A stretch of DNA of 64,000 bases, from assembly GCF_002939945.1 (NCBI RefSeq), contig NZ_MDEB01000008.1, positions 112,797 to 176,796 of the forward strand, written 5' to 3'. Numbering within the stretch: position 1 is the first letter of the stretch; each line of letters begins with the position of its first letter. The DNA is from Xanthomonas arboricola pv. populi. GTDB taxonomy: Bacteria; Pseudomonadota; Gammaproteobacteria; Xanthomonadales; Xanthomonadaceae. Made by a program: the position numbers and the translations under genes. The notes under the pieces were generated by a model that saw only the letters and a program-made list of their open reading frames with translations, was not told where the DNA came from and searched no databases. Positions 56,661 through 64,000 of this stretch are shown here, piece by piece.

Positions 56661-56767
56661 GCCCCTCGGGGCGAGCACACACCGCTTGCGCGCCATGGCG
56701 CGCGTGCCTGGCAATGCCTGCGCCACGCCGCGCGGGCCGGGATGCGGAGCGGAGGTTGGGGTGAGGG
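56661..56767. repeat. GC-rich intergenic repeat between recB and recD
   Basis: Contains the palindrome CTTGCGCGCCATGGCGCGCG and ends GGAGGTTGGGGTGAGGG; clearly the same family as 31420-31533. It fills most of the 223-bp recB-recD gap. Confidence 0.7.
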
Positions 56768-56839
56768 TGTCGTGCAGGGTCAGAAATGTGCCGATCGACA
56801 ACTCGCCCGAGGCGCCTCCGCCCAGCAGGCGTCCACCCC

Positions 56840-59155
56840 ATGAACCAGCCAAACCTCTTCAGCGCGCTGATCAAGGCCGAAGCGCTACGCCCGCTGGATC
56901 TGGCGCTCGCGCAAAGCCTGCAACGCCTGGCCCCGGACACCGACCCCCAGGTCCTGGCCGGTGCCGCGCTCGCCTCGCTGGCCGTCACCAGCGGCCACGC
57001 AGGGCTGGACCCCGCCCGCGCCGCCATGCTGCTGGACGCGCGCGAGGGCCCATTGCCCGCAATGCCCGACCCCACCGACTGGCAACGCGCCCTGGCCGCC
57101 TCGCGCTGGGTCGACCAACCGAATCCGCAGGACCCCGCCGCCGCCGACTGCCCGCTGGTCCTGGAACACGGCCTGCTCTACCTGCGCCGCTACCGCGAGT
57201 ACGAACGCCGCCTGGCGCTGGGTCTGCAACGCATCGCCGCCCAGTCGCCGCCGCCCTTCGACGCCGCCACGCTGGCCCCGCTATTCGCACAGCTATTCCC
57301 AAACCCGGCGATCCCTCTCCCGCAGGCGGGAGAGGGTGCCCGAAGGGCGGGTGAGGGCACGGCCCCGCCCGCGCCATCCGTCTACCAAGACGGCACACAT
57401 CCACCCGCCCCATCCCACTCCCAAGACCGCCAGGCCCAGGCCGCCGCCCTGGCCCTGCGCCGCACCCTGCTGCTGGTCACCGGCGGCCCCGGCACCGGCA
57501 AGACCACCACCATCGCCCGCCTGCTGTTGCTGCGCATCGCCCAGGCACACGCAGCCAACACCCCGGCCCCGCGCATCGCCCTGGCCGCGCCCACCGGCCG
57601 CGCCGCCGAGCGCATGGCCGAGAGCCTGCGCTTTGCGGTCGCGCGCGCCATCGCCGACGGCATCCAGCTCCCACCCACTCCCGGTGCAGCCGCGCCCGGG
57701 CAAGCGAAGCAGTCACCGCACCCCGTCGCTTCCCCTCTCCATCAAGCGACAAAGCCACCGAACCCCGATGTTTCCCCTCTCCCGCCTGCGGGAGAGGGTG
57801 CCCGAAGGGCGGGTGAGGGCCAACCGTCCACGTGGAACTCCCTCCTCCCCACCGGCGCCAGCACCCTCCATCGCCTGCTCGGCGTCATTCCCGATTCCCC
57901 GAACTTCCGCCATAACGCCGACAATCCGCTCCCTTTCGACCTGATCGTGGTCGACGAAGCCTCCATGGTCGACCTGCCGCTGATGTGCAAGCTGGTCGAA
58001 GCCGTCGCCGACGGCACCCAGCTGATCCTGCTCGGCGATGCCGACCAGTTGCCCTCGGTGGAAGCCGGCGACGTGCTCGCCGCCATCCTGCAGGCCGCCG
58101 GCCCCGGCGACACCCTGCAGCCGCAGGACGCACAGGCGCTGCAAGCGCTGCTCGGCAACGCGCCCGGCGACACCACGCCCACCGCCAGCCACAGCGGCGG
58201 CTTGGCCGGCCACCGCGTGCACCTGCTGCGCGGCTACCGCCAGGCGCACGACTTCGCACTCGCCCCATTGGCCGACGCCGTGCGCTCCGGCGACGCCGAC
58301 ACCGCCCTGGCCCTGCTGCGCAGCGGCGAACTGGCCGGCGTGCACTTCCACGAAGACGGCGAAGACCCGCTCACCCTGGGTCGCGACGCACTGCTCGCGC
58401 ACTGGCGCGCGCTGGCCGACGCGCACGACCCTGCCGCGGCCCTGCGCGATGCCGCGCGCCTGCGCTTGCTCACCGCCGTGCGCGCCGGTCCGCAGGGCGC
58501 ACGCGGCCTCAACGCCCGTATCGAACAACTGCTGGCCGAAACCGGCTCCGGCGCCCGCCGTCTCGGCAGCGCCTCGCCCTGGTTCCAGGGCCGCCTGCTG
58601 CTGATCACCGAAAACAGCTACCGCCACGGCCTGTTCAACGGCGACGTCGGCATCTGCCTGCGAAGCGATGCGAGTCCCTCTTCGGGGCGCAGCGGCGAAA
58701 GCCCGCCTTCAGGGCCAGGCCAGTCCGGCGGCACCGCCAACCGCCACGACCCAGGCACCGCCAGCCGTGCCCAAGGCCCGTTGGTCGCCTGGTTCGAAGG
58801 CGACGGCGACGGCCAGGTGCGCGGCTTCCACCCCGCCGCACTCCCCGCGCACGAAAGCGCCTTCGCCATGACCGTGCACAAGGCCCAGGGCAGCGAGTTC
58901 GACACCGTCTGGCTGCAACTGCCCACCCGCGACGCCCGCGTGCTCAGCCGCGAACTGCTCTACACCGGCATCACCCGCGCCCGCCGCGCCCTGCACCTGG
59001 CCGGCAGCGAAGCGGTCATCCGCAGCGCACTCGCCCGGCACGCCGCACGCATCTCCGGTTTGGCATGGCGGTTGGGTGCGCAGCAGCAGGCGGCACCCGC
59101 CAAGCCAGCAACAGACCCATCTACTGCGTTGCCTGTGCAGGGGTCGTTGTTCTGA
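56840..59155 (+). CDS. recD: Exodeoxyribonuclease V subunit alpha RecD, with repeat-derived insertions
   Basis: 5'-3' helicase of RecBCD. 771 aa against ~608 in E. coli. Walker A GGPGTGKTTT (~213-222), VDEASMVDLPLM (~371-382), GDADQLPSVEAGDVL and the late helicase motif FAMTVHKAQGSEFDTVWLQLP (~680, shown in two parts: FAMTVHKAQGSEF and DTVWLQLP) are intact. Two insertions encode almost the same peptide, PLPQAGEGARRAGEG (~159-173) and PLPPAGEGARRAGEG (~313-327), translated from palindromic repeats; a third Ser/Gly-rich insertion is at ~615-650. Separated from recB by 223 bp of repeat DNA. Confidence 0.93.
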   Translation: MNQPNLFSALIKAEALRPLDLALAQSLQRLAPDTDPQVLAGAALASLAVTSGHAGLDPARAAMLLDAREGPLPAMPDPTDWQRALAASRWVDQPNPQDPAAADCPLVLEHGLLYLRRYREYERRLALGLQRIAAQSPPPFDAATLAPLFAQLFPNPAIPLPQAGEGARRAGEGTAPPAPSVYQDGTHPPAPSHSQDRQAQAAALALRRTLLLVTGGPGTGKTTTIARLLLLRIAQAHAANTPAPRIALAAPTGRAAERMAESLRFAVARAIADGIQLPPTPGAAAPGQAKQSPHPVASPLHQATKPPNPDVSPLPPAGEGARRAGEGQPSTWNSLLPTGASTLHRLLGVIPDSPNFRHNADNPLPFDLIVVDEASMVDLPLMCKLVEAVADGTQLILLGDADQLPSVEAGDVLAAILQAAGPGDTLQPQDAQALQALLGNAPGDTTPTASHSGGLAGHRVHLLRGYRQAHDFALAPLADAVRSGDADTALALLRSGELAGVHFHEDGEDPLTLGRDALLAHWRALADAHDPAAALRDAARLRLLTAVRAGPQGARGLNARIEQLLAETGSGARRLGSASPWFQGRLLLITENSYRHGLFNGDVGICLRSDASPSSGRSGESPPSGPGQSGGTANRHDPGTASRAQGPLVAWFEGDGDGQVRGFHPAALPAHESAFAMTVHKAQGSEFDTVWLQLPTRDARVLSRELLYTGITRARRALHLAGSEAVIRSALARHAARISGLAWRLGAQQQAAPAKPATDPSTALPVQGSLF
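57313..57358. repeat. CCCTCTCCCGC palindromic repeat in recD, copy 1
   Basis: CCCTCTCCCGC-AG-GCGGGAGAGGG stem followed by GTGCCCGAAGGGCGGGTGAG. 46 nt, 44 identical to copy 2; the two differences are both in the loop. Confidence 0.9.
57775..57820. repeat. CCCTCTCCCGC palindromic repeat in recD, copy 2
   Basis: Same 46-nt element as copy 1 with loop CT instead of AG, in the same orientation and reading frame. The inverse complement occurs in the 127-bp tandem array at 37.6-38.0 kb. Confidence 0.9.
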
Positions 59156-59268
59156 TTAAGGGTGTTCAACGAAAGTGGAGTGACAGCAAGCGTCAGTTAT
59201 CCGAAATCTTCGGATGACTGCTGCCCACGGCACTTGACTGACCACTCAGCCATGACGGCTTGCGTCAT

Positions 59269-59285
59269 ATAACGAGTCGCGTTAT
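59269..59285. promoter_or_regulatory. Palindromic operator candidate of the higBA pair
   Basis: ATAACG (59269-59274) and CGTTAT (59280-59285) form a perfect inverted repeat with a 5-nt spacer, 10 bp before the toxin start. Antitoxins of this type bind such palindromes to repress their own operon; the match is by position and symmetry. Confidence 0.45.
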
Positions 59286-59294
59286 GGTTACAGC

Positions 59295-59576
59295 ATGATC
59301 AGGAGCTTTGTCGACAAGGAAGCCGAAAAGATCTGGCTGGGTGAGCGCTCCCGCCGGTTGCCGGCCGACATCCAGTCGGTCGCGCGCCGCAAGTTGCGCA
59401 TGCTCAACGCTGCCGCGCACCTCGACGATCTGCGCATTCCGCCCGCCAACCGGCTGGAAGCGTTGAAGGGCGAGCGGCGCGGGCAGTACAGCATCCGGAT
59501 CAACGACCAGTGGCGCATCTGCTTCCGATGGATGGAGGGCGATGTCGCCGAGGTCGAAATTGTCGATTACCACTGA
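59295..59576 (+). CDS. higB: HigB/RelE-superfamily toxin (mRNA interferase)
   Basis: 93-aa ribosome-dependent mRNA nuclease toxin. Family segments: MIRSFVDKEAEKIWLGERSR, LDDLRIPPANRLEALKGERR, and QYSIRINDQWRICFRW (residues ~67-82, including basic and aromatic catalytic-type residues). First gene of the toxin-before-antitoxin order typical of higBA; 17 bp separate it from higA. Confidence 0.92.
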   Translation: MIRSFVDKEAEKIWLGERSRRLPADIQSVARRKLRMLNAAAHLDDLRIPPANRLEALKGERRGQYSIRINDQWRICFRWMEGDVAEVEIVDYH

Positions 59577-59593
59577 GCACGAGGCATCTGTCC

Positions 59594-59884
59594 ATGACAG
59601 TCCTACCCAACATCCACCCCGGCGAAATCCTGCTTGAGGAGTTCCTCGAGCCGATGGGCATTAGCCAGAACGCACTGGCGCGGGCTACCGATGTACCGCC
59701 GCGCCGCATCAACGAGATCGTGCTGGGCAAGCGCGGCATCACCGCCGACACCGCCGTGCGCCTGGCCGCAGCGCTGGGCACGACCGAGCGCTTCTGGCTG
59801 AGCCTGCAAGCCGATTACGAGCTGGAACAGGCGCACCGCGCGCTGGGCGATCTGCCGTCGCGGATCAAGCGGCTGGCGGCTTGA
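59594..59884 (+). CDS. higA: HigA antitoxin, XRE-type helix-turn-helix
   Basis: 96-aa antitoxin that binds HigB and the operon promoter. Starts MTVLPNIHPGEILLEEFLEP, the typical HigA (VapI/PEMK-antidote) start; helix-turn-helix at about 24-60 (SQNALARATDVPPRRINEI). Overlap/spacing with higB supports cotranscription. Confidence 0.93.
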   Translation: MTVLPNIHPGEILLEEFLEPMGISQNALARATDVPPRRINEIVLGKRGITADTAVRLAAALGTTERFWLSLQADYELEQAHRALGDLPSRIKRLAA

Positions 59885-60074
59885 GGGGAAGGGTGTCTCG
59901 CACGTCACGCTGACAACAGAGCAGGCCCAGTGACCTGTAAGGCCTGTCGATCGCGGAGCAGCGCAGCGTGATCGTGCACAGGCAGGAATGCGCACACTGA
60001 TGCTTGGTGTCATCCAAAAACCGCGAGGCCAGGCCTGCGCCTGACCTCGTCTGCCGTCTGGCAGGCCGGGCGGC

Positions 60075-60173
60075 TTACTTGCCCTTCTTTTCCTGCTTGG
60101 CCGCGCGCTTTTCCTTCAGCGTCTTGGTCGGCTCTTTCTTCTGGCTCTTCTTCTGGTCCATCCCCTTGCTCAT
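60075..60173 (-). CDS. 32-aa lysine-rich small protein
   Basis: MSKGMDQKKSQKKEPTKTLK followed by a further 12 residues ending KQEKKGK; about 40% lysine. Starts with a good ribosome-binding site (GAGGG). Very basic micro-proteins with KKEPxKT motifs are found as conserved hypothetical proteins in this group, as far as I recall. Function unknown; its basicity suggests nucleic-acid binding or membrane association. Confidence 0.6.
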   Translation of the reverse strand: MSKGMDQKKSQKKEPTKTLKEKRAAKQEKKGK

Positions 60174-60426
60174 GACACCCTCGTAGTTGCTGGATTGATC
60201 GGTCGGGCAGCGCCATGACCCTGGCGTGCCTGCGCACTGTACGGCTTGCGCGGGGTGGAATGGCAGCGGCAGCGCAAGGTCGGGCGACGGGCGGTGTGTC
60301 CGGCCCGGCGCCCGCGCGACGCAGCGTGCACCAGTAGCCCTTCGGCGTGGCCGGCTAGGCCACAAACGCAAACGCCCGCGTGCGACCGGCAAGGTCTGCA
60401 CGCGGGCGCTGGCGACGGCGGCGGGC

Positions 60427-60759
60427 TTATTTGGCCGGCACGCGCTGGTACTGCTCGCCACCGGTGTTGAGGTGGCCGTTGGCCGCGTCGATGGCGAAGT
60501 TCACCGTCTCGCCATCGTTGGTGACCTGCAGCGCCCCGTCCTTGTAGACCGCCGGGTAGCTCTCGGTCTTGGGCTTGCGGCTGAAGAACTTCGGGGTGGT
60601 GCTGCGGACCATGAAGGTCTCGCCATTGCGCTCGATGTCCATCGTCTCTTCCTGCGTCTGCACATTGACCCAGTGGCCGACGAACTTCTCGCCCTCCTCC
60701 TTGGCGCAACCGCTCACCAGCAGTGCCGCGGCCAGCGCGGTGCCCATCCACTTCATCAT
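60427..60759 (-). CDS. Small lipoprotein, unknown function
   Basis: 110 aa. Signal peptide with lipobox LLVSGCAK (Cys near 18), then a compact beta-rich domain (FVGHWVNVQTQEETMDIERN, FFSRKPKTESYPAVY). Likely anchored to the outer membrane from the periplasm. Not recognised further. Confidence 0.75.
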   Translation of the reverse strand: MMKWMGTALAAALLVSGCAKEEGEKFVGHWVNVQTQEETMDIERNGETFMVRSTTPKFFSRKPKTESYPAVYKDGALQVTNDGETVNFAIDAANGHLNTGGEQYQRVPAK

Positions 60760-61014
60760 CGCGTGTTCTCCAGTTGAGTCTGCGGCGAGGATGGCGGGTT
60801 GGGGATGTATGGGAGGTCAAGGTTTTCTCGCGGCGCAAGCTTGATCAGCATGCGTGCGGCTCGCTTAAGAAATTTAACACGTCTCCCCTTTTGCCGTCAC
60901 AGCTATGGCTCTAAAAACTATCCCTACAAATTACTGCAATGAATCTAGTTCATTTTAAGCAAGCAGCAGAATGTCAGACATAAATTATGGAGCGACATCA
61001 ACCGAGCTCTAGGC

Positions 61015-61037
61015 CGCGTTTTTGTACAACGCGTTTT
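61015..61037 (+). terminator. Orphan plus-strand terminator
   Basis: CGCGTT pairs with AACGCG around TTTGTAC, followed by TTTT. No plus-strand gene lies upstream within 1 kb, so it may end a small RNA. Confidence 0.45.
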
Positions 61038-61071
61038 GAAGCTCTAATTAATTTGCATTCCTACATAATTA

Positions 61072-61093
61072 GCCCCGAGGAAATCCTCGGGGC
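61072..61093 (-). terminator. Hairpin downstream of the 45-aa gene
   Basis: GCCCCGAGGA and TCCTCGGGGC form a 10-bp perfect stem; on the minus strand it is followed by TAATTATG, AT-rich but without a long T-run. Confidence 0.6.
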
Positions 61094-61124
61094 CTGCCTT
61101 GGCCACTAGATACCGGCTGGTTTA

Positions 61125-61262
61125 TTACTTGCGACGCACGAGAAAGGCGAAGCATTTCCCGTTCTTCCGGAAAACTTGCTTACCGGTGCGGTAGTGTCTG
61201 AACGACGCACAGAAAACCCAGACAAAACCCGGCGGCGCAGGGAAGGGTGGAACTGTTTCCAT
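61125..61262 (-). CDS. 45-aa small protein, unknown
   Basis: METVPPFPAPPGFVWVFCAS and a basic end RHYRTGKQVFRKNGKCFAFLVRRK. ATG 61262 has a strong GAGGGGG ribosome-binding site 6-7 bp upstream. The aromatic and basic C-terminus with a single Cys looks structured. Upstream in-frame extension to 61316 or 61433 is possible but lacks as good a start signal. Not recognised; lies in the AT-rich stretch. Confidence 0.5.
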   Translation of the reverse strand: METVPPFPAPPGFVWVFCASFRHYRTGKQVFRKNGKCFAFLVRRK

Positions 61263-61390
61263 CACGTACCCCCTCAGGTACTGAAGGAGGTCCACTTGAC
61301 ACCAGCAGTCAGACATCGCAAAGTTCGCGTTGCCTGCGTCCACACTGCATGGCCTCCCTACAGACGGACCTTTTGTCTCGGGAGATTTTA

Positions 61391-61420
61391 GAACGGCGCC
61401 AGTTACAGCTGGCGCCGTTC
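61391..61420. terminator. Strong hairpin between the two island genes
   Basis: GAACGGCGCCAG (61391-61402) pairs perfectly with CTGGCGCCGTTC (61409-61420) around TTACAG; plus-strand T-rich tail TTCTTT. It lies just downstream of the 263-aa minus-strand gene and may terminate in both directions. Confidence 0.65.
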
Positions 61421-61429
61421 TTCTTTGCA

Positions 61430-62221
61430 TCACTCCATATCGTCAGTGATGACGAGATCTATTTGACGCTTCAAGATTTCCTTGTCTTTTTCGTACAAGG
61501 TGGTAGGGATTTCAATCCAAGCTTTGCGTCCGCCGCTTAGTCTGACAACGATGCGATCTGTATTGATCGAAACGGATGCTGTTGCATGTAGGTTTTGGGG
61601 CGCACCCTGATTTGAATCGCTTACTCCTTCACGGACGGGTGGCTGCGGCGAGAATCCCTTTTTTAAATTCTCTGTTGCGGATCCATTCTCTGATCGGTTT
61701 TGATCTTCTACAGGAAGATCGTCTTCTTTATTAGCATCTACTTGCTCTTTCTCAAAATATCGAGCGAAAGCAACGGAGGCAATAAAGCTCTTCGCGCAAT
61801 CATCGGCGGCAGAGGAAAGAAATCCCAATTGAATAAGCTTGTACTTCAGCGCTCCTTCTGACGGCAGCCCATCTCGATATTGATCAAGTAGTTCTGCATA
61901 GATCTTTGGCTCGCGCAGCCACTTAATTAGCAACTCACGCTTCTTGTGTTTATCGGGGACAAATTTATAGTCCTCGACGTCTTTCGCTATCGCCATCTCG
62001 CCTTTGTTATCACCGGCGAGAAGACCAAAAGCCTTAAGTGAAGCGAGCATGCGAGCCGCAGCGCCGTTATTTGTACCAGAGTAACCAAGGTGCTGGGCAG
62101 CAAGTTCGCCTGGGATTGAGTGCCTCCCGCCCTCTTTGTCGTAGATAACGAGCGCCCGAGACAGCGCCGCTTCCAGATCGACTGAGGGTGCCCTCGGACT
62201 TCTCGTGATTTTTCCAGCCAT
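61430..62221 (-). CDS. 263-aa protein of unknown function in an AT-rich island
   Basis: ATG 62221 (MAGKITRSPRAPSVDLEAAL); a TTG at 62275 is possible. The N-terminal half (about 10-90) reads like a small helical, possibly winged-helix domain (IYDKEGGRHSIPGELAAQHL, AAARMLASLKAFGLLAG). Residues 105-165 are helical and charged (KRELLIKWLREPKIYAELLD), followed by a Ser/Asn/Glu-rich linker and a C-terminal strand-rich tail (TDRIVVRLSGGRKAWIEIPT). Codon use is AT-leaning compared with the rest of the window, suggesting recent acquisition. No family recognised. Confidence 0.7.
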   Translation of the reverse strand: MAGKITRSPRAPSVDLEAALSRALVIYDKEGGRHSIPGELAAQHLGYSGTNNGAAARMLASLKAFGLLAGDNKGEMAIAKDVEDYKFVPDKHKKRELLIKWLREPKIYAELLDQYRDGLPSEGALKYKLIQLGFLSSAADDCAKSFIASVAFARYFEKEQVDANKEDDLPVEDQNRSENGSATENLKKGFSPQPPVREGVSDSNQGAPQNLHATASVSINTDRIVVRLSGGRKAWIEIPTTLYEKDKEILKRQIDLVITDDME

Positions 62222-62341
62222 TGGACGCGCCTCGTCATTTTTTGCGAGGCTAAACGATCTTTTGCTTACAGTCAACTGCTGGCTAACGATATCTTCTTAA
62301 TTTTACTTCCAGTAGAGAAAAAAAACTATAAAAACAACTAG

Positions 62342-62614
62342 TTAAGACGTAGTTTTGTGAAGTCTATGAAGTCTAGCGACCCTAACTTGGAGGCAGAGAA
62401 CGTACAGGTGAGTCTTAAGCCATTGTTTTGTAACAAGTAATTTTTGTAAGTAGTTTGCTAAACTTTGACTTGATTGGATCATTAGGTAATTCACGATGAC
62501 TTGGAGGGTGGGGCGAATGACTATGACGCAACTCACTTGTTTTGCATGCTTTTCGCCTGGATGAGCGTAGATTTTTGTAGGATCGAAGTCCCAGTTACAA
62601 GAGTCGAACATCAA
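62342..62614 (-). CDS. Doubtful 90-aa ORF or remnant in the AT-rich stretch
   Basis: MMFDSCNWDFDPTKIYAHPG onwards, with two hydrophobic patches. Composition resembles the neighbouring island gene, but codon choice is weak and no ribosome-binding site is evident. The rest of 62222-63032 shows nothing I can name. Confidence 0.2.
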   Translation of the reverse strand: MMFDSCNWDFDPTKIYAHPGEKHAKQVSCVIVIRPTLQVIVNYLMIQSSQSLANYLQKLLVTKQWLKTHLYVLCLQVRVARLHRLHKTTS

Positions 62615-63032
62615 TGGAGTCTGAAATCAGTCGAAATTTCAACCCCGGAGCGGATGCTGGGGTGTTGCTACTCGCTCCCTAGCCATCCATAACTGAAGCA
62701 TGTTCACTTGAGTGGCAGGATGACGTCCTACAAGCAAACGTATGATCAAACAGCACATCCTCGTATTCGAGCGCGCCGTGGCTCTTCATGTGGATCCGGG
62801 CTTTTGACGCTACGACTGGCTCACCTGTAAATCCGTCATGGCACTACGCCAGCCCGTCGATATCGTGAACCGGTCCGCGGTAATGATCGCCGTGCTCTTT
62901 CCAGTAATGCACGCGGTGCGCAGCGCTCGAAAATCTCTCTCTCAGTGGAGAGCCGATGCATCGCTGCGGAGAGAATCGACGCGACAAGGTACGATCCCAG
63001 CCCATCTGCTTGAGTGCGCTTCTGCTGTCGCC

Positions 63033-63929
63033 ATGTCTGCTCCTCGCCCGACCCTCGATGGCACTCCTGCCAGCCAGTTCCAGCTCCCGTCCGGCCCGTG
63101 GCACACGGTGTGGGAGGCGCTGTGTGCGTGCTTTCCGGTCGTTGGTGCTGACACGTGGCGTGATCGCTTCGCGCGTGGGCGCGTACTGGATGCGCAGCAG
63201 CAGGCATTGGATATCGCTGCGCCGTATCGGCTTGGTGCGGAGATCTATTACTTCCGCGAAATCGCGGATGAACCGATCATCACGGCAACGGAAACAGTGT
63301 TGCATGCCGACGCGCATATTGTCGTGGCCTGCAAGCCGCATTTCCTGCCCGTGGTGCCAGCCGGTGCCTACGTGCACCAGACGCTGTTGACCCGTTTGGT
63401 GCGCCGCTTCGATAACCCCGCATTGGTGCCGCTGCACCGCATCGATCGTGACACTGCGGGACTGGTGTTGTTTTCGGCGAATCCTGCAACACGCGGGATC
63501 TATCAGGCGCTGTTCCGCGAGCGGCGTATTCGCAAGCATTACTTGGCAGTCGCACCGCCGCTGCCGGGGCTGACGTTTCCGTATGTGCATCGCAGCCGGC
63601 TGGAGCCGGGCGAGCCGTTCTTCCGCATGCGCGAGGGCGTGGGTGAGCCGAACAGCGAGACAGTGATCGATGTGGTTGCGCGCGGTGCGGACACGTGGAC
63701 GTATCGGCTGGAGCCGGTCACCGGGCGCAAGCACCAGTTGCGCGTGCACATGGCCGCGCTGGGTGCGCCGATCCTGCATGACCGCTTCTATCCCGATCTG
63801 GAAGATCAGCGGCCTGATGATCCGGAACGGCCGCTGCAATTATTCGCGCATACGCTGGCGTTCGACGACCCGATCACCGGCGAGCCTCTGCGCTTCACCG
63901 CGACGATCGAACCGACAAAATCGACTTGA
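63033..63929 (+). CDS. RluA-family rRNA/tRNA pseudouridine synthase
   Basis: Isomerises specific uridines to pseudouridine. 298 aa from ATG 63033 (MSAPRPTLDGTPASQFQLPS). Catalytic Asp lies in LHRIDRDTAGLVLF (about residues 129-142) and the RluA-type LEPVTGRKHQLRVHMAALGA is near 228-247. It lacks an S4 domain. Position after the AT-rich stretch marks return to normal GC. Which uridine is modified cannot be read from sequence. Confidence 0.92.
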   Translation: MSAPRPTLDGTPASQFQLPSGPWHTVWEALCACFPVVGADTWRDRFARGRVLDAQQQALDIAAPYRLGAEIYYFREIADEPIITATETVLHADAHIVVACKPHFLPVVPAGAYVHQTLLTRLVRRFDNPALVPLHRIDRDTAGLVLFSANPATRGIYQALFRERRIRKHYLAVAPPLPGLTFPYVHRSRLEPGEPFFRMREGVGEPNSETVIDVVARGADTWTYRLEPVTGRKHQLRVHMAALGAPILHDRFYPDLEDQRPDDPERPLQLFAHTLAFDDPITGEPLRFTATIEPTKST

Positions 63930-64000
63930 GGGATGGTCTGATCAACGCTGCCAATGACGAGACATGTGACATCGGCACGCTGAGCTGCGCTCAGACGTTG

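Larger units (their letters stand above)
60850..61124. other. AT-rich gene-free stretch with orphan terminators
   Basis: Base composition drops sharply from about 60850. No ORF of note. CGCGTT/AACGCG (61015-61033) with a following TTTT forms a plus-strand terminator without an upstream gene. GCCCCGAGGA/TCCTCGGGGC (61072-61093) forms a hairpin downstream of the 45-aa minus-strand gene. Confidence 0.55.

Noticed and set aside
57887..57903. A fourth GATTCCC-type repeat inside recD (ATTCCCGATTCCCCGAA)
   Set aside because: Too short to separate from chance in this composition; mentioned only because the same motif is repeated elsewhere.

Overview
The window is GC-rich DNA from a Xanthomonas-type gammaproteobacterium (Xanthomonas or a very close relative). 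The evidence is the dnaN-dnaA-(oriC)-rpmH-rnpA-yidC-mnmE order, near-identity of the recalled DnaA, RpmH and YidC sequences to Xanthomonas proteins, several large TonB-dependent receptors, and the abundance of Xanthomonas-style palindromic intergenic repeats. No rRNA, tRNA, CRISPR array, complete insertion sequence or prophage was found.

Layout. 1-6.5 kb is the replication-origin neighbourhood: dnaN (truncated by the window edge) and dnaA run leftward, with the probable oriC between them; rpmH, rnpA, yidC and mnmE run rightward. 6.6-11.4 kb looks like a phosphate-scavenging group: a secreted class A acid phosphatase, a divergent TonB-dependent receptor with Pho-box-like direct repeats between them, and a periplasmic glycerophosphodiester phosphodiesterase. 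11.4-15.5 kb holds a rhomboid protease, a TerC/Alx-type membrane protein behind a clear yybP-ykoY (Mn2+) riboswitch, the divergent rlmI, and a small membrane protein. 15.5-24.8 kb starts with a decayed gene, followed by an ECF sigma factor (preceded by a 15-codon leader ORF), a FecR anti-sigma factor, an STN-domain TonB receptor, an Ntn-type acylase, a small secreted protein and an M19 dipeptidase: an apparent surface-signalling uptake and processing locus. 25-28.9 kb is an MFS carrier, glycerate 2-kinase and CdaR regulator. 29-31.3 kb holds a GAF-PAS-PAS-GGDEF diguanylate cyclase and a DUF2628 protein. 31.9-37.5 kb pairs a TonB receptor with a GH92 alpha-mannosidase. After three 127-bp tandem repeats come an amino-acid permease, a small membrane protein, a GST, rmuC, a lipoprotein and a glutathione peroxidase. 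44.2-48.3 kb is a complete leftward mlaFEDCBA lipid-transport operon. 49-59.2 kb is recC-recB-recD, whose coding sequences contain in-frame copies of intergenic repeat families. 59.3-59.9 kb is a higBA-type toxin-antitoxin pair. After two small genes, 60.85-62.83 kb is an AT-rich stretch with an unrecognised 263-aa gene, a 45-aa small gene and orphan terminators. The window closes with an RluA-family pseudouridine synthase.

The most unusual material is the repeat-derived protein segments inside RecB and RecD, the FecIR/TonB receptor/Ntn acylase/dipeptidase locus (which resembles the periplasmic part of pyoverdine maturation without any NRPS), the Pho-like locus, and the AT-rich island. Functional calls rest on motif recognition by eye; no database search was run.
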